The position numbers were made by a program, and so were the translations under genes. A stretch of DNA of 64,000 nucleotides, taken from positions 33,756,505 through 33,820,504 of the forward strand of contig CM026571.1 in assembly GCA_015143295.1 (NCBI GenBank), read 5' to 3'. Under the pieces are notes generated by a model. That model worked only from the letters and a program-made list of their open reading frames with translations. It was not told the origin of the DNA and made no database searches. This document shows, piece by piece, positions 20,342-31,420 of the stretch. Source of the DNA: Tetracentron sinense. Taxonomy: Eukaryota > Streptophyta > Magnoliopsida > Trochodendrales > Trochodendraceae. Position 1 is the first letter of the stretch. Each line of letters starts with the position of its first letter.

Positions 20342-21355
20342 GTTAATGTCTTATATAGGACAAGTTATTCCGTTGATGAAATTGTAGATTCTCTTAATGA
20401 AAATAAGTCTTGAATTACTTGTAGATGAACATGATATGGAAGTCCTTAAGGAAATGGAGTTCGATTCATATGAGAAGGTGTATTCGTTTTATAGGGAACA
20501 TGCTAAGTCTATAGGATTTGACACTTTAAAATTGAGTAGTCATCATTCAAAGAAAATGGGAGAATCTATAGCTGCATAATTATTATGTTCTAACTATGAA
20601 AGAAAGAAACAAAGATCTAATCAAGTAGTCAATCCACGATGGAAGCTAGATGGAAAATGGTTTGCATATAGATTTATAAATGAGCATGACTAAGAGCTTT
20701 TAAAAAAAAAATCATACTCTCATTACTTTCAAAGCCACAAGTGAATCAACCCATCTATCAAGAGTAACATAGATATTTTTGCATGGGTTGGGGTACAAAC
20801 AAGTAAGATTTATGTGTAATGTCCAAACAATACAATGGATATCAAAACGTTGGGTGCCTGAGAAAGCTGTCAAGAATCAATTTGACAAAGAAAGACGTTT
20901 GACTATAGAAGCGGGGATGCACAAGCAATGCTTGAACAATTTATACATGAAGAGAATCCTAACTTCTTTTATGCAATGGATTTGGGTGATGATCAACATT
21001 TGAGAAATGTGTTTTGGATGAATGCCAAAGTTAGGAATGATTATATCAGCTTTGGTGATGTAGTTTCTTTTGATACTACATATCTCAGCAATAAATATAA
21101 AAAGACATTTGCTTCTTTTGTTGGAGTCAATCATCACTTTTAGTTTATCTTGGTTGGATGTGCTATTATTTCAGATGAGACTAAATCGACATTTATTTGG
21201 TTGATGCTGACAAGGCTTACAGTAATGGGTCTGGAGTAGCTCTAAAAGTGATGATTACCAACAAAGATAAAGTAATGAAAACAACTACTCCAAATACTTG
21301 TCATCAATTTTGCTTGTGACGCGTATTGAAGAAGACACCTAAAAATTCAGCCATG
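20342..21355 (+). pseudogene. FAR1/FRS-type (MULE-derived) protein remnant
   Basis: Two conserved parts survive in different frames. 20397-20579 encodes the start of a FAR1 DNA-binding domain (MEFDSYEKVYSFYREHAK, IGFDTLKLS). 20928-21143 encodes the start of the MULE-type transposase domain (NPNFFYAMDLGDD, NVFWMNAKVRNDY, FGDVVSFDTTYLSNKYKK, FVGVNHHF). 21145-21355 continues with CAIISDETKSTF and a decayed NTCHQFCL-LKKTPK. Stops and frameshifts are many and the C-terminal SWIM region is absent. FRS proteins are domesticated Mutator-like transposases acting as transcription factors. This copy is dead; whether it came from an FRS gene or a MULE is not decided. Confidence 0.8.
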
Positions 21356-21419
21356 TAATTAGAAAACATAAAATTTATAGTATTCTTATCTGCTAAACAA
21401 AGGGTACAAACCATCATGG

Positions 21420-21760
21420 GCGTGGAGGAGTATCTTACAGGTAGATCCACCCTTGAAAAGGCATCATATGGAAAATTAGGGCTGGTAATTTTGTGAGAGT
21501 TTGACTTGATCCATGGATCCCAAACCAACCAATTTTTTTTCCTTCTCCTTTGTTAGGAATTTCGATAGACAATATAAAGGTGTCTAATCTTCTTAACACC
21601 ATTTTGGGTGGTTGGAAGACCCCCACTTCTCCTCAAGTTGTTCTCTAGATGATGGTTGAAGATGTTAGAATGTTACCTATAAGTAATCTTGAGGCGGACA
21701 AGCTAATCTGGCACTACTCAAAAATTGGCAACTTCAAGATTAGCTCGCTACCCACTTGGC
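21420..21760 (+). pseudogene. LINE ORF2 fragment
   Basis: The plus strand encodes the segment between LINE RT and its zinc-binding domain: DPWIPNQPIFFPS, then VSNLLNTILGGWK, then LEADKLIWHYSKIGNFKISS. This W-x-DPW ... D-x-LIW-x-G-x-F-x-V-x-S order is standard in plant LINEs. Stops are present. It is cut on the right by Tat2 sequence and abuts the FRS remnant on the left. Confidence 0.6.
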
Positions 21761-21930
21761 GAGAACTTGCTTGAGGTCCAACCCTCCCCTCCCTATGGGT
21801 GGTGAAATCTCACCATCCATTGCCCAGGTATATGTGCAATTGCACACATCTGATCATTATCTCTTAGAGAGACGGTTTGGATTCGTGCATGCCTATGACA
21901 CGCGCATTCCTTTTGGTTGACAATATTAAA

Positions 21931-23153
21931 TGTTGATGGTTAGCCATCATGCCACTACGTATGGCAAGGGGGTGACCATGAGAATAAGATCTCACAGATA
22001 CATCCCTATATGCTAGCCTCTGAAAGGCTGACACGTGTCTGCTTTGTGAGGATAAACCTCACGGATCCACTCTTTAGGTGTTAGCCTCTGAGAGACTGAC
22101 ACGTGTCTAGTTCGTGAGGATAAACCTCATGTATACATCCTTTAGATGCCAGACTCCGAGAGGCTAACACGTGTCTGGTCCGTGAGGATAAACCTCACAG
22201 ATTCACCCTTTAGGTGCTAGCCTCCGAGAGGCTGACACGTATCTGATCCATGAGGAAAAATCTTAAGGATCCAACCCCTAAGTGTTAACCTTCGAAGGCT
22301 GATACATGTCTGGTCTGTGAGGACAAATCTCATGGATCCACCATTTAGGTCTGACACCCCAGAATCATGGAAGGATTAGGATTTTGTCCTAGATCCTATG
22401 AAAGGATGTGACTTGACATTCACTTTTTGAGGAGAAGATATTATCTTCCACTCCCTTTCTGAATAGTACTAGGATTTCTCCCAAAAAGGGAAAACCTGGT
22501 ATAAGAGTTCTCAAAAGAAGATGACTTTTTTTTTTCTAGGGGTAGATGACTCTTTTTTTTTTCTAGGGGTCTCCCAGATAAGGGAAACCTGTGAGCTGGC
22601 CTCTTCTAAAAGGAGAGTCCAAGTTTGACTTCCTCAGAATAAAGGAGTCAAAGAAGGAAACAAAAAAGGACTCTCTCAAACCTATAAAAGGAGGATTTCT
22701 CATAAGAAACTCACACGAAGAAAGAGAGAAAACTCCCCCAAAAAGTGTAGAAAATAAAAGAGATAGTTATTTTCTCCCCTTCAAGCAACAACAAGCAAGC
22801 CGAAGAAGAAGACTCCTTCGACAAGGAGAATATCAGGTAAGCCTCTTAAAATGGTCACCCCTATTCTCTCTTCTTTTCTGAAAATCTGAAGACCTCAAAG
22901 AGGCATCCTGTAACACCTACATGGGATATGGGCAATCTCATTGAATAAATACAAATACTTTATTATTCTTTAATTATTTTTTTTAATAAGAGGTTCTTCC
23001 CCAAATTTAGAAGGTAATTAACAATCCAGGTTTACTCGGATTGGAAGGATAGTTCCTCACATAAAATAATAAACTTCATACAATAATGAAGGTAATTTGA
23101 CAGCAAGGTTCAAGATGTCAACCATAAAAAGACGCTTGAAATTTACGGGTACA
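21931..23153 (+). repeat. Tat2 5' LTR
   Basis: The right end is firm: TTACGGGTACA followed after six bases by a primer-binding site. The left end, TGTTGATGG at 21931, is a guess because there is no second LTR to compare. The U3 part contains a 68-bp tandem array with G-boxes. TATAAAAG at 22683-22690 follows CTCTCAAACC and is the probable TATA box. The R/U5 part after it contains AAGAAAGAGAGAAAACTCC. Confidence 0.6.
21985..22345 (+). repeat. 68-bp tandem array with G-box cores in Tat2 U3
   Basis: Five units, period 68 (last 67), contain GAGAGGCTGACACGTGTCTG, then GTGAGGATAAACCTCACGGA. ACACGTGTCT occurs exactly at 22031, 22099 and 22167. The fourth unit has ACACGTATCT (22235) and the fifth ATACATGTCT (22302). 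CACGTG is the plant G-box bound by bZIP and bHLH factors. GTGAGGATAAACCTCAC in each unit is also a short hairpin. The array lies about 340 bp upstream of the TATA box, as an enhancer would. Confidence 0.85.
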
Positions 23154-23159
23154 AATTTT

Positions 23160-23176
23160 TGGCACGCCCGGTGGGA
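23160..23176 (+). promoter_or_regulatory. Tat2 primer-binding site
   Basis: TGGCACGCCCGGTGGGA begins six bases after the LTR end. It starts with TGG as expected for complementarity to a tRNA 3' CCA and looks like plant gypsy primer-binding sites. The cognate tRNA was not determined. Confidence 0.6.
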
Positions 23177-23485
23177 CTTTCTTCTCCTCTTATCTATGAA
23201 GAAGAAAAAAAAAATATAAGAACAAATTAGGAAATATGAATTGATCTTTTCCTCTCTTCTCTTTCTGTTTTGTGCAGGATAATCGAAACTGTTTGTGTCC
23301 GTCTGACCTATGTTCTGACCATCAAGAGGAGAGTCTATATCCCTCCAATGCTGATTCCAGGAACTCACCCCTTCACTTGAGCTGAGGCGGTAGCGACCCT
23401 AGTTATAAGGTATCGGTCTACTACCTGAACCCTCAATAAGGGTATTGCTACCCCTCCATGGAGAGGTTATCCCTATCAGATCCAC

Positions 23486-23696
23486 GGATAGGGTGCATCC
23501 CCTAGGATGCACCACGGAGAAGCTGCACCCAAGAGAATGTGCCATGGATAGAGTGCAACCCCCAGGATGCGCCATAGACTGGGTGTATCCAATTGGATGT
23601 CCTACAGACAGAATGCATCTCACATGTGTGCATCTCGGACAAAGTGCATCCCAATTGGAGTGCTCCGTGGAGAGTGTACCCAACCGGGTACACACA
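23486..23696 (+). repeat. 30-bp hairpin array in the Tat2 leader
   Basis: Seven consecutive units of 30-32 bp each start GGA-A or AGACA and hold an inverted repeat. Unit 1 is GTGCATCC-CCTA-GGATGCAC (23493-23512), a perfect 8-bp stem. Unit 7 is GTGTACCC-AACC-GGGTACAC, also perfect with other bases. Unit 3 keeps 7 of 8 pairs (one G-U). Units 4 and 6 keep CCAATTGG or ATCCAATTGGAT centres. Units 2 and 5 are weaker. The array lies downstream of the primer-binding site and upstream of gag, so it would be in the genomic RNA leader, where packaging or dimerisation signals sit in retroelements. That role is inference. Confidence 0.75.
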
Positions 23697-24039
23697 TTGT
23701 AGGGTGGTCCACCACTCTGCGACAGGTCAGCCCAAAAGGCAGACCTATGTCCACTTCTGGGCCTAGCCGAACAGGCGATCCTAAATCCCAACAGCCTGTA
23801 TGTGGGATGCCGTAAAGGCTAACCTAAGGACTTACTGGTTATAAGCACCCTCAGTCCAAGCTGGTTGTGGGAACTCCCCCTTTAAAAAATCTATCAAAGA
23901 GGGGAGATACTGCCTAATTTTCACCAGGGTAAAAAGACAAGGCCAAGAGCCTCAAGGGCTTAATGAACAATTTGTCAAATAGTGTTCTTAAAAAATACAA
24001 AGAAAATGAGGAAGATGCCCCAAGGCATTCACCCGTGAA

Positions 24040-24360
24040 AAGAAGCGTCCACAGACGATATCCATGGACAGAACTTCAAGATTGTCCATGAACATAAGTG
24101 GAAGATTGTCCACAGACAGAATTGGAAGACCAGCACCTTCCATGGACGAAAAATCAGACCATCCACAGACGGAAGATCAGCACCATCCACGGACAGAAAA
24201 TCAAGATTGTCCACGGATGAAAAATTAAGACCGTCCACAGACGAAATTACAAGACTGCCCACGGACAAAAATACAAGACTATCCACGGACAGAAATGCAA
24301 GACTATCCATGGACGAAAATTCAAAGCTATCCATGGATATGCCCAAGCTTGGTCCATGGA
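24040..24360 (+). repeat. 24-bp tandem array (TCCACGGAC) in the Tat2 leader
   Basis: About a dozen units, mostly 24 bp in the right half (24195-24340), have the form TCCACGGAC-GAAAATNCAAGACTA. Many contain the palindrome GTCCATGGAC or variants (TCCACAGAC, CCACGGAC). Because 24 is divisible by three, octapeptide repeats stay open on both strands, so the long ORFs here (for example minus 24029-24481) are by-products of the array rather than genes. Confidence 0.8.
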
Positions 24361-24859
24361 CACAAGACCTAATCCTTCGGGATTCAGGCCTAAGCCGGTC
24401 CGGGGGTTGGAGGTATGGCCTCCTCACGGACACCAATTCTAGCAAGTCCATGGACAGGGTCCACGAACAGAGTTCCCTCAAAAGGGAAGAGATTCATGGA
24501 CATGTACTCTGCCCTCCATGGATAACTCCATTTCAATGAAGGAGAGAAGTTGGCAGTATACAGCCAACAAAAGGAGGGAATTCCCCTGGAGCGGAATTCA
24601 TTGCCAGATGACATCATCAAGTCAAGGGAAGAAAGGTCAGACTCACATGTGTCTTCAAACAACGCAAGGGGCATTAACAGTCATGATCGAAATCACCCGA
24701 CTGTTAATGCAAGAACAACTATGAACTTAGAACAAACATACAAGAACTTGTTGTTTAGGTTGGGCCTGCATGCTTTTAGAGGCACTAATTCGGCGACCCT
24801 CACAACAATGATGACAGTTGTTCATCATCGACATCAATTGCCTCCATCCAGAGATGTTA
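24361..24859 (+). other. Tat2 leader between arrays and solo LTR E
   Basis: Several overlapping plus-strand ORFs occur (24550-24864, for example), none with a domain I recognise. It continues after the insertion at 29489. TGTTA at 24855-24859 is the left target duplication of solo LTR E. Confidence 0.4.
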
Positions 24860-27800
24860 TGTAACAACCTAAAATCCTCCTCGGAGTTAGGTGAGACTTT
24901 AGACATGACTGTCATAACCTGGCAAACCATCCTGCAAAATATAGAAGGCATACTATAGCGGGAACGAAATTAATGCGGAAATGTGAACAACAATTTCTCT
25001 TCTATACATGAATAGTATTTCAAGTTCTTATACATAACATGACTAAGTTTAAAGGTGGACAGACCCACCTATCAAAATACAAAAGACAACTCTCACTCTC
25101 TCCCTCTCAATAGTCGCCCTGATAAGGCCAACTATCTAAGTTCCTGGCCTCCACCTGAGGCTCTCCTGTTGGCTCTATATGAGGCTCCTCCTCACCGTAG
25201 TCTTCCTCAACCCAAGGACCAGGAGCACAGATATCAAATAGTGTACCTGCCGACATCAAAATGTAGGGCTGAGTATTGAAACACTCAGCAAGTACAAGCT
25301 ACTAGCAAACAATTATATAATATAATTCATGGCATACAGGAATTTAAACAATGCATTCATGACCATGCATAAAAACCAAAAGCAAAATCTTATGTAAATC
25401 ATGTGTGCAAAGTTCATAGCTTGTACTTGAAATTATCTTTTTGTAATTTATAAAACTTGCTTGTTGTGCTTAAAATCTTATTCTTGTCTTGTTCTTGTCT
25501 TGTGAAAATCATGTTTGTCTTGTCGTGCTTGTCTTGTCATGCTTGTCTTGTGAGCCAGATGTTAGTACCCTTGTAGCGACTTGTGAGCCTGGTATGTAAA
25601 TACCCTTCATCGAAATTCTTGAAAGCAACTTGTGAGTTGGGTATGTAAATACCCTTCAACGAAATAGAAAAAGGCACACTAACATCCTTGATTTCTTGTA
25701 TTGTTTTCTTGAAGCCGGATATGACATATCCTTGGATATGCCCTATCCTTGATCGACCCAAAGTTCGACTTTATCATTTGTCTCATAAATCACTTGTCTT
25801 GTTCTTTGGTAGTTTTTCATATACTTATACGTAGAAAACTCAGTCATGCATACATGCTTGTGCATAGTGCTTGGTGGACATCATATTGACATGAAGATAC
25901 TTAAATGAATAACATATGACATTTCAAGCATTTCTATAGATACGGGAGATCTTTAAAGGGAACATATATAGGCATCATAGCAATGTGACATTTGTGGAAG
26001 AAATGTTAAGGTATCTTAATACTCATGAAGAACTTAAATTATGGAATCATGGCAATGGGCATTACATATTTGACATGCATCGCATAGATCATGGTTACTT
26101 AGCTTATTACATTCATATCATACTTTATATTCCATACATTTTTTGTGAAATCATGGTAGATTTAGGAAATTGAAAACATATGTACCCAACTAAACATTTT
26201 AAGCTTAAAAACCTAGGTTTGGGATCTAGGTTATCACTAAGTTAACTAGAAGGGTGTACTTACAATATCTATTCAAAATCACCCATAGAATCTTACTTTT
26301 CAATATTTGTATCATAGTAAAGCTAGGTAGTAATAGTACTTACATTCTTTCAAGATCAATCCTAGATTGAAGAAGCCCTTAGCAAGAAATCCAAACTTGA
26401 TGGAGAAGATTCAACTTTGAGAATGAAGATCCTTGTTTGTAGAAGATGATCCAAGCCTTGGAAGTCAAGATTTGAGCTCCACTTGATCTCCAACAAAAAC
26501 CCCTCTTTGGTATCCTACTCTTCTCTCTTTTTCTCCTAAAATATCTCTTAGGATTTGTGTTAGTTTAAAACCCTAGAAATCTCTATTTATAGCCCAAGGG
26601 GGGTAAAACCCTAAAAATCCCGAATTTAGGGCTGTTTTGTGACTTTACTGTGCATAACCGTCTGAATAGTCTTTTGATCATTCGAACAGTTGAGGAACTG
26701 TCTTCAATTTCTTTTTTTTTATTCATCATTCACCGGCATCGTTCGAACGGTCATGGGAACCGTTCGAACGGTTGCTTCAGTTTCCTCCTATTTTTCCTAT
26801 TTTTTCTTTTTTTTCCTCATTGGCTTAAACCTCAACACTTTTTAAACATTACCATGGGTCCTTAGGTGTAGAGACCTGAATCTTTTTCATCCTTTTACAC
26901 AAGTATTAAGGGTATTTTAGTCTTTATCATGTTTTAATGTATGTGTATTTATATCTAATTAGTGTGGTGTGATCTAGGTTTAATCAAAGTTGTAAAGAGA
27001 TGGAGGCCTTAACACACCCTGAACTTTAGGAACCTCTAATTTTGTTACCGTTTATCAGAATTAAGTGATTCTTGAATCATTAGAAAGGTATTGGAACTCT
27101 CTTCAAGATTTATATTTAATGTTTTTCCAGATTTTGAGTCTAAGCTAAGTCAAAAGTAAGTTTTCCAGTGTTTTTTCTACTGAAATTACAGACTAGTCAG
27201 CTTTAAAGCCTATTTAGACCCTTAAAACCTTAAAATTAAGATTTTTGTAAAACACCAAAGTTGTTCTCCTTTTAAAGACGAGTCTAACGTAAGTTGAATC
27301 GTGAAAATTTGATGAACGAGTCAAAAGTTATGGTCAAAATACTAAAATGCGATTTTCTAGACTCCTCATCAGATTTTTGACGATCGATCGTCACAAGCTG
27401 ACGATCGATCATCCGGAGCCCAGAAAATTGATTTAGCCTTGAGAATTTGGACTATCAATCATCCATATTGACGATCGATCGTCAAGATACGACCCTGTTT
27501 ATTAAAAGACGCAGATTTTAGGGTTTTTAACCCTTGGGGCTATAAATATGGGTCCTATTTCGAGGTTTTAGACTACTCTACCCATTTCTAACCTAATTTG
27601 GCAAGGAAAGAGAGAGAACCTAGGGTTTTAAGAGAGTTTTGGCTTGATAAGAAGATTTTTGCTTAAAGAGGAAGGTAAATTAGCTTGGAGATCTTCCTCA
27701 AAGCTTCTTAAGAGCGATTTGGATCTAAGGGAATGATCCCTAAGGTCGATATACTATCCAAATCAACTCTATTATAATGTTTTGTGAATGTTAATATGAT

Positions 27801-29328
27801 AGAAATGATAGAAATAGAGATTTGATGTATTTTTACCCAATTTTGTATGACGTAAGCTATTATAGATGGAAATATGGTTTAATAATGTGGATGGAATGTA
27901 TGGATGGATTATGGTAAGATTGTAGAATATGGAATATGGATTATGGTTTATTTGTATGGAAATGGATTTGTGAATATGGATTGAAATTCTATGAACTATT
28001 ATGGATGAAATATATGAAGAATGAGAATTATTATGGAGGATGGGATGATTGTATGAATGTGGATTATGTTGGGTTGTATGGATAGATTATGGAATGGTGA
28101 AATGTAGAAAATGAGAAAGGGCAATGTATTCATAAAGTATGTACCTAAGGTGTTTGTGGAAATGCTTGAGTTGATAAGTATAAATAGGACTCTATGGAAT
28201 TGTTGGAAATTAATTATGAATTATGTTAAGAATCATGAGAAGGTATTTATATGTGAATGTTTGTTAAGTTATGCTTAATTATTTTGCATGGTAATTGATA
28301 TTCGAGTAAGCCATTACTTAGAGGAAAATCTTTTAAACCGGGAATTCTCTAACTATTTGGTATGGGACAGTATAGTGGAGTTTCCATGGTGGGAGATTGG
28401 GATCTAAGCGTTTGACCAACTCGAATGCTAATTACGACACTTATGCACAAGCGCATGTGTATGTTAAGATAAGAGTCTCACAAGTCACACCTGTAGACCA
28501 CAAGTGTAAGCATTGCATACGCCTAATGTTCTGAATAAGCCCAATGAGGGATCTGAATAAGTGCATGTTCTGAATAACTTGCTCAAGACTCATAAGCATA
28601 AGCATGACATTCGTATGACATTCTGAATAAGCCTAATGAGGGATCTGAATAAGTGCATAAGCATAAGCATAAGCATCTCGCAAACACGTGGTCTCATAAG
28701 CATAAGCATCTCATAAGTATGTTGTCTTCTAAGTCTAAGGTTCTTACAAGTCCACGAGTCAAGGTGATGATATGATATAGCACATGTTATTCCGTACTCT
28801 GATTATGTTATTATGCTCTTGGATATGGTTCTAACTAAGTGCAGGTATACTATGTTGTTGGTTGGAGACTTTTGTAATTAGCCAGACTTTTGTCTTGACA
28901 GGTTTAGAGCAGAAGTACAGGGCGGAACCGTGGATTGAAGAGGCTTATGTTACAGAAGGAGGAGAAGATGAGCCTTCCAGGGAGGGAGCCAAGGGTTTTG
29001 ATAGTTACCCCTATTAGTTTATATTTTGTTTTTGGCTGAGAGAATTGTAATAGACTCTTAGAAGATGTTGCTTATTAGACTTCTTTATAGTGGTGTATCA
29101 GACTATTTTGTTTATAATGGGATGTGTATGTTGACCATAGACTTGTACAGGATGGTTTGAGTTTATATATTGAAATTTTTATTACTCTCATTTTTGGAGA
29201 CTGTTGTTAGTATACCTTGTATGCATGGATTTTAAACAGGTTAAGGAAATGTGACGATTCCAAAGTCCTATTTTAGCCTGGTAGGATTTTGAGGTCATTA
29301 CATTAGGACCTTAGAATACATTCCAACA

Positions 29329-29366
<38 letters not shown>

Positions 29367-29483
29367 TGATTTCAACTATCAATTCATTTTTCACACATCA
29401 AAATATATGAAAGGCATTGAAGCCTTAAATCATTATTCACAGCACTATTCACAAGCTATGAACTAGAGTTTCGGGTTTCTACA
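24860..29483 (-). mobile_element. Solo LTR E, interrupted by solo LTR B
   Basis: On plus coordinates it begins TGTAACAACCTAAAATCC and ends TTTCGGGTTTCTACA, flanked by TGTTA at 24855-24859 and 29484-29488. Without the nested LTR and its 5-bp duplication it is about 2183 bp, nearly the length of solo LTR F (2180 bp), to which it aligns (TTAGG-GAGACTTTAGAC, CATCCTGCAAAATATA). Orientation follows the minus-strand TATA box at 26583-26592. Palindromes CGTTCGAACG (26740-26749) and CCGTTCGAACGG (26760-26771) lie upstream of it. An (AT)n tract at 29328-29367 lies in the part right of LTR B. Confidence 0.9.
26867..29302 (+). mobile_element. Solo LTR B nested in solo LTR E
   Basis: TGTAGAGACCTG ... GAGGTCATTACA, 2436 bp, has TTAGG directly repeated at 26862-26866 and 29303-29307. 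Its first 300 bp resemble LTR C at 60131 (TTTTGTTACCGTT-ATCAGAAT, GTGATTCTTGAATCATTAG). Two perfect 16-bp palindromes TGACGATCGATCGTCA (27378-27393, 27469-27484) and two imperfect ones lie before the TATA box at 27541. Near 28500-28740 is a stretch of short GCATAAGCATAAGC and GAATAAGCCTAATGAGGG repeats. No coding domain is seen. This makes a solo LTR within a solo LTR within Tat2. Confidence 0.9.
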
Positions 29484-29588
29484 TGTTAGTCCATTTTGGG
29501 GCTAAACAAACACGGAACCAGAAATAAGAACTAGAGCATCATAAACCCTCAGGTTAAAGTGCTGAATAGAAGTTCATTTCCTTTCGAA

Positions 29589-31420
29589 ATGCCAAGGAAG
29601 AAGACTCTTGAGGAAATACTCCAGCTCAAAAATCAGAAATATCCCTCGGCTTCGCCAAAGAGGGTATATAATTATCAGTCGAAGCCAAGAAGGTCGAGAA
29701 AGCAAAGGCCAAGAAGGTCGACTAATGTCTCGGTTGCAGTTTGTTCTGTTCGTAGGGAATTGAGGACCGACATCCCCACTTCCACTCATCCTATTCGGGA
29801 GAGATCAAGGAACCATGTTAGAAATGCAAAATTCTTAGAATTCAGCTGTCGCTGTTTTAGTTGCACTAGACGAAGTTAAATCCTCAAGAGCAGTTGAAAA
29901 ACAATTTACTAATCCAAGGATTCCAAGGAGGAAGAGAAGCCATACAAATAAGGTGAGGGGCAAAGAAGCAATTAAAGATCCGATTCAATCGGCTTTGGAA
30001 CCAGACATCAATGAATCCCAAGAGGGATCAGAGCAAGAAATAACCCCAGTAACCTCTCCGAGAGAGTTGGGAAAAACCCCTTCCAATGGAGGATTATGAC
30101 TCTGAAGAACCAGTTATTTAACCTGCAATGCCGGAAGTTGTGCCACAACTACCGCAACAGTTTTTTTAATGCACCCAACCCTCTGTACAGAATGTCCAAG
30201 GCTTATTTCACAAAAAAAGAGTTTCCAAACCTGTTCCTGCTACGGGAACCAAGAACCGAGCGATCGATAGCGATCATGATGACAAACTTAGACAGGAATG
30301 CAGGCCAAGGAAATCACCCTTCAGTATCGGCACCTCCACCATCAAGTGATCAAACAGCTGCCTTACAAGCCCAACTCCGGTACAAAGATGATGAAATTAT
30401 AGCCATCATATCTTAAATGTAAGAATTGGCTACTCAGTTGTCAGCTCTCAAGTCTGCATCGGCACCAGGACCGCACTTCTCATACCAAGGACACAACAGT
30501 AATCAAGGAACAGTCCTTGCACCTTCGAATCATCCAATTGTACCAGGAACAAGGCCAGTCCCAGACCAGGCATCACTCATAGGAGGAGTGTCACCATCTC
30601 TTCTTTCTGCAATTGAAGAGGCCATTCGCAACCAATTGCGAAGGACCAAAGAAAAAGAAGAGGATGTTCGGATGATTGTGAAACCCTATCTGATTAACAT
30701 CGATGCGGTTCCGTTCCCGCCAGGCTTCATTCAACCAACATTCAAAATGTTTGATGGTACTGGAAATCCGAGGCAACATCTATCTCATTTCCTTTTGAGG
30801 TATGGATTAACATCCAAGACGGGACCTCTCTGTCTCCAACTCTTCGTGCAATCCCTAGAAGGTGCTGCTTTCACATGGTATGCCAATCTTCCTGATGTTT
30901 CAATCCTGGATTGGAACACAATGATGTTTGAATTCAACAAACAATTCTACAATACTTAAAGAAGAGTAGGTGTTCCAGAATTGATTGAGACTAGACAGAG
31001 AGATAATGAATCTGTAATAGAGTTCATTGCCTGATGGAGAGCCTTAACCTTCTCCTATCCTCAAAGGTTCACTCGTCTGGAACTCATCCGGATGTGCCTC
31101 AACAACTTCAGACATTATCTGTCAACTGCCCTCATTGCCTAAACCTTTGAAGGTTTTGAAGATCTATGCATAAAAGCACATGACATGAAGAGCCATATAG
31201 GAAAGAGAAGGCGAGGTAGAGGCACTGATCGTCTTGAATCTTCAACAGCCGCAATAGTTGAAATGAAGAAGGCGTTGCAACCAGCACTAAGTGCAAGTAG
31301 ACCAATTGGTTGATCAAACAATGGCAAATGACCAGTTAAAGTTGTACTAAACCAACTCAAGATGGAACTAGAAGACCACAATGACAAGATAAGCACGACC
31401 CCCCGAAAAGAGTTATCATA
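29589..31420 (+). pseudogene. Tat2 gag
   Basis: ATG at 29589 opens MPRKKTLEEILQLKNQK, the probable polyprotein start. Several stops and frame changes follow. The capsid core is clear at about 30640-31190: PFPPGFIQPTFKMFDGTGN, HLSHFLLRYG, QSLEGAAFTWYANLPD, LDWNTMMFEFNKQFYNT, then RDNESVIEFIA and LELIRMCLNNF. These match the Retrotrans_gag domain of Tat/Athila-type elements. Gag would form the particle around element RNA. This copy is interrupted by at least four stops. Confidence 0.8.

Noticed and set aside
21985..24360. Regular repeats that could suggest a CRISPR array
   Set aside because: Repeats are head-to-tail without unique spacers of constant length, and the context is a plant retrotransposon.
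24029..24481. 150-codon minus-strand ORF with Ser-Val-Asp repeats
   Set aside because: It reads through the 24-bp array; frames are open on both strands only because the period is a multiple of three.
29328..29367. (AT)n tract as an origin or regulatory element
   Set aside because: Simple dinucleotide repeat inside a solo LTR with no further signal.
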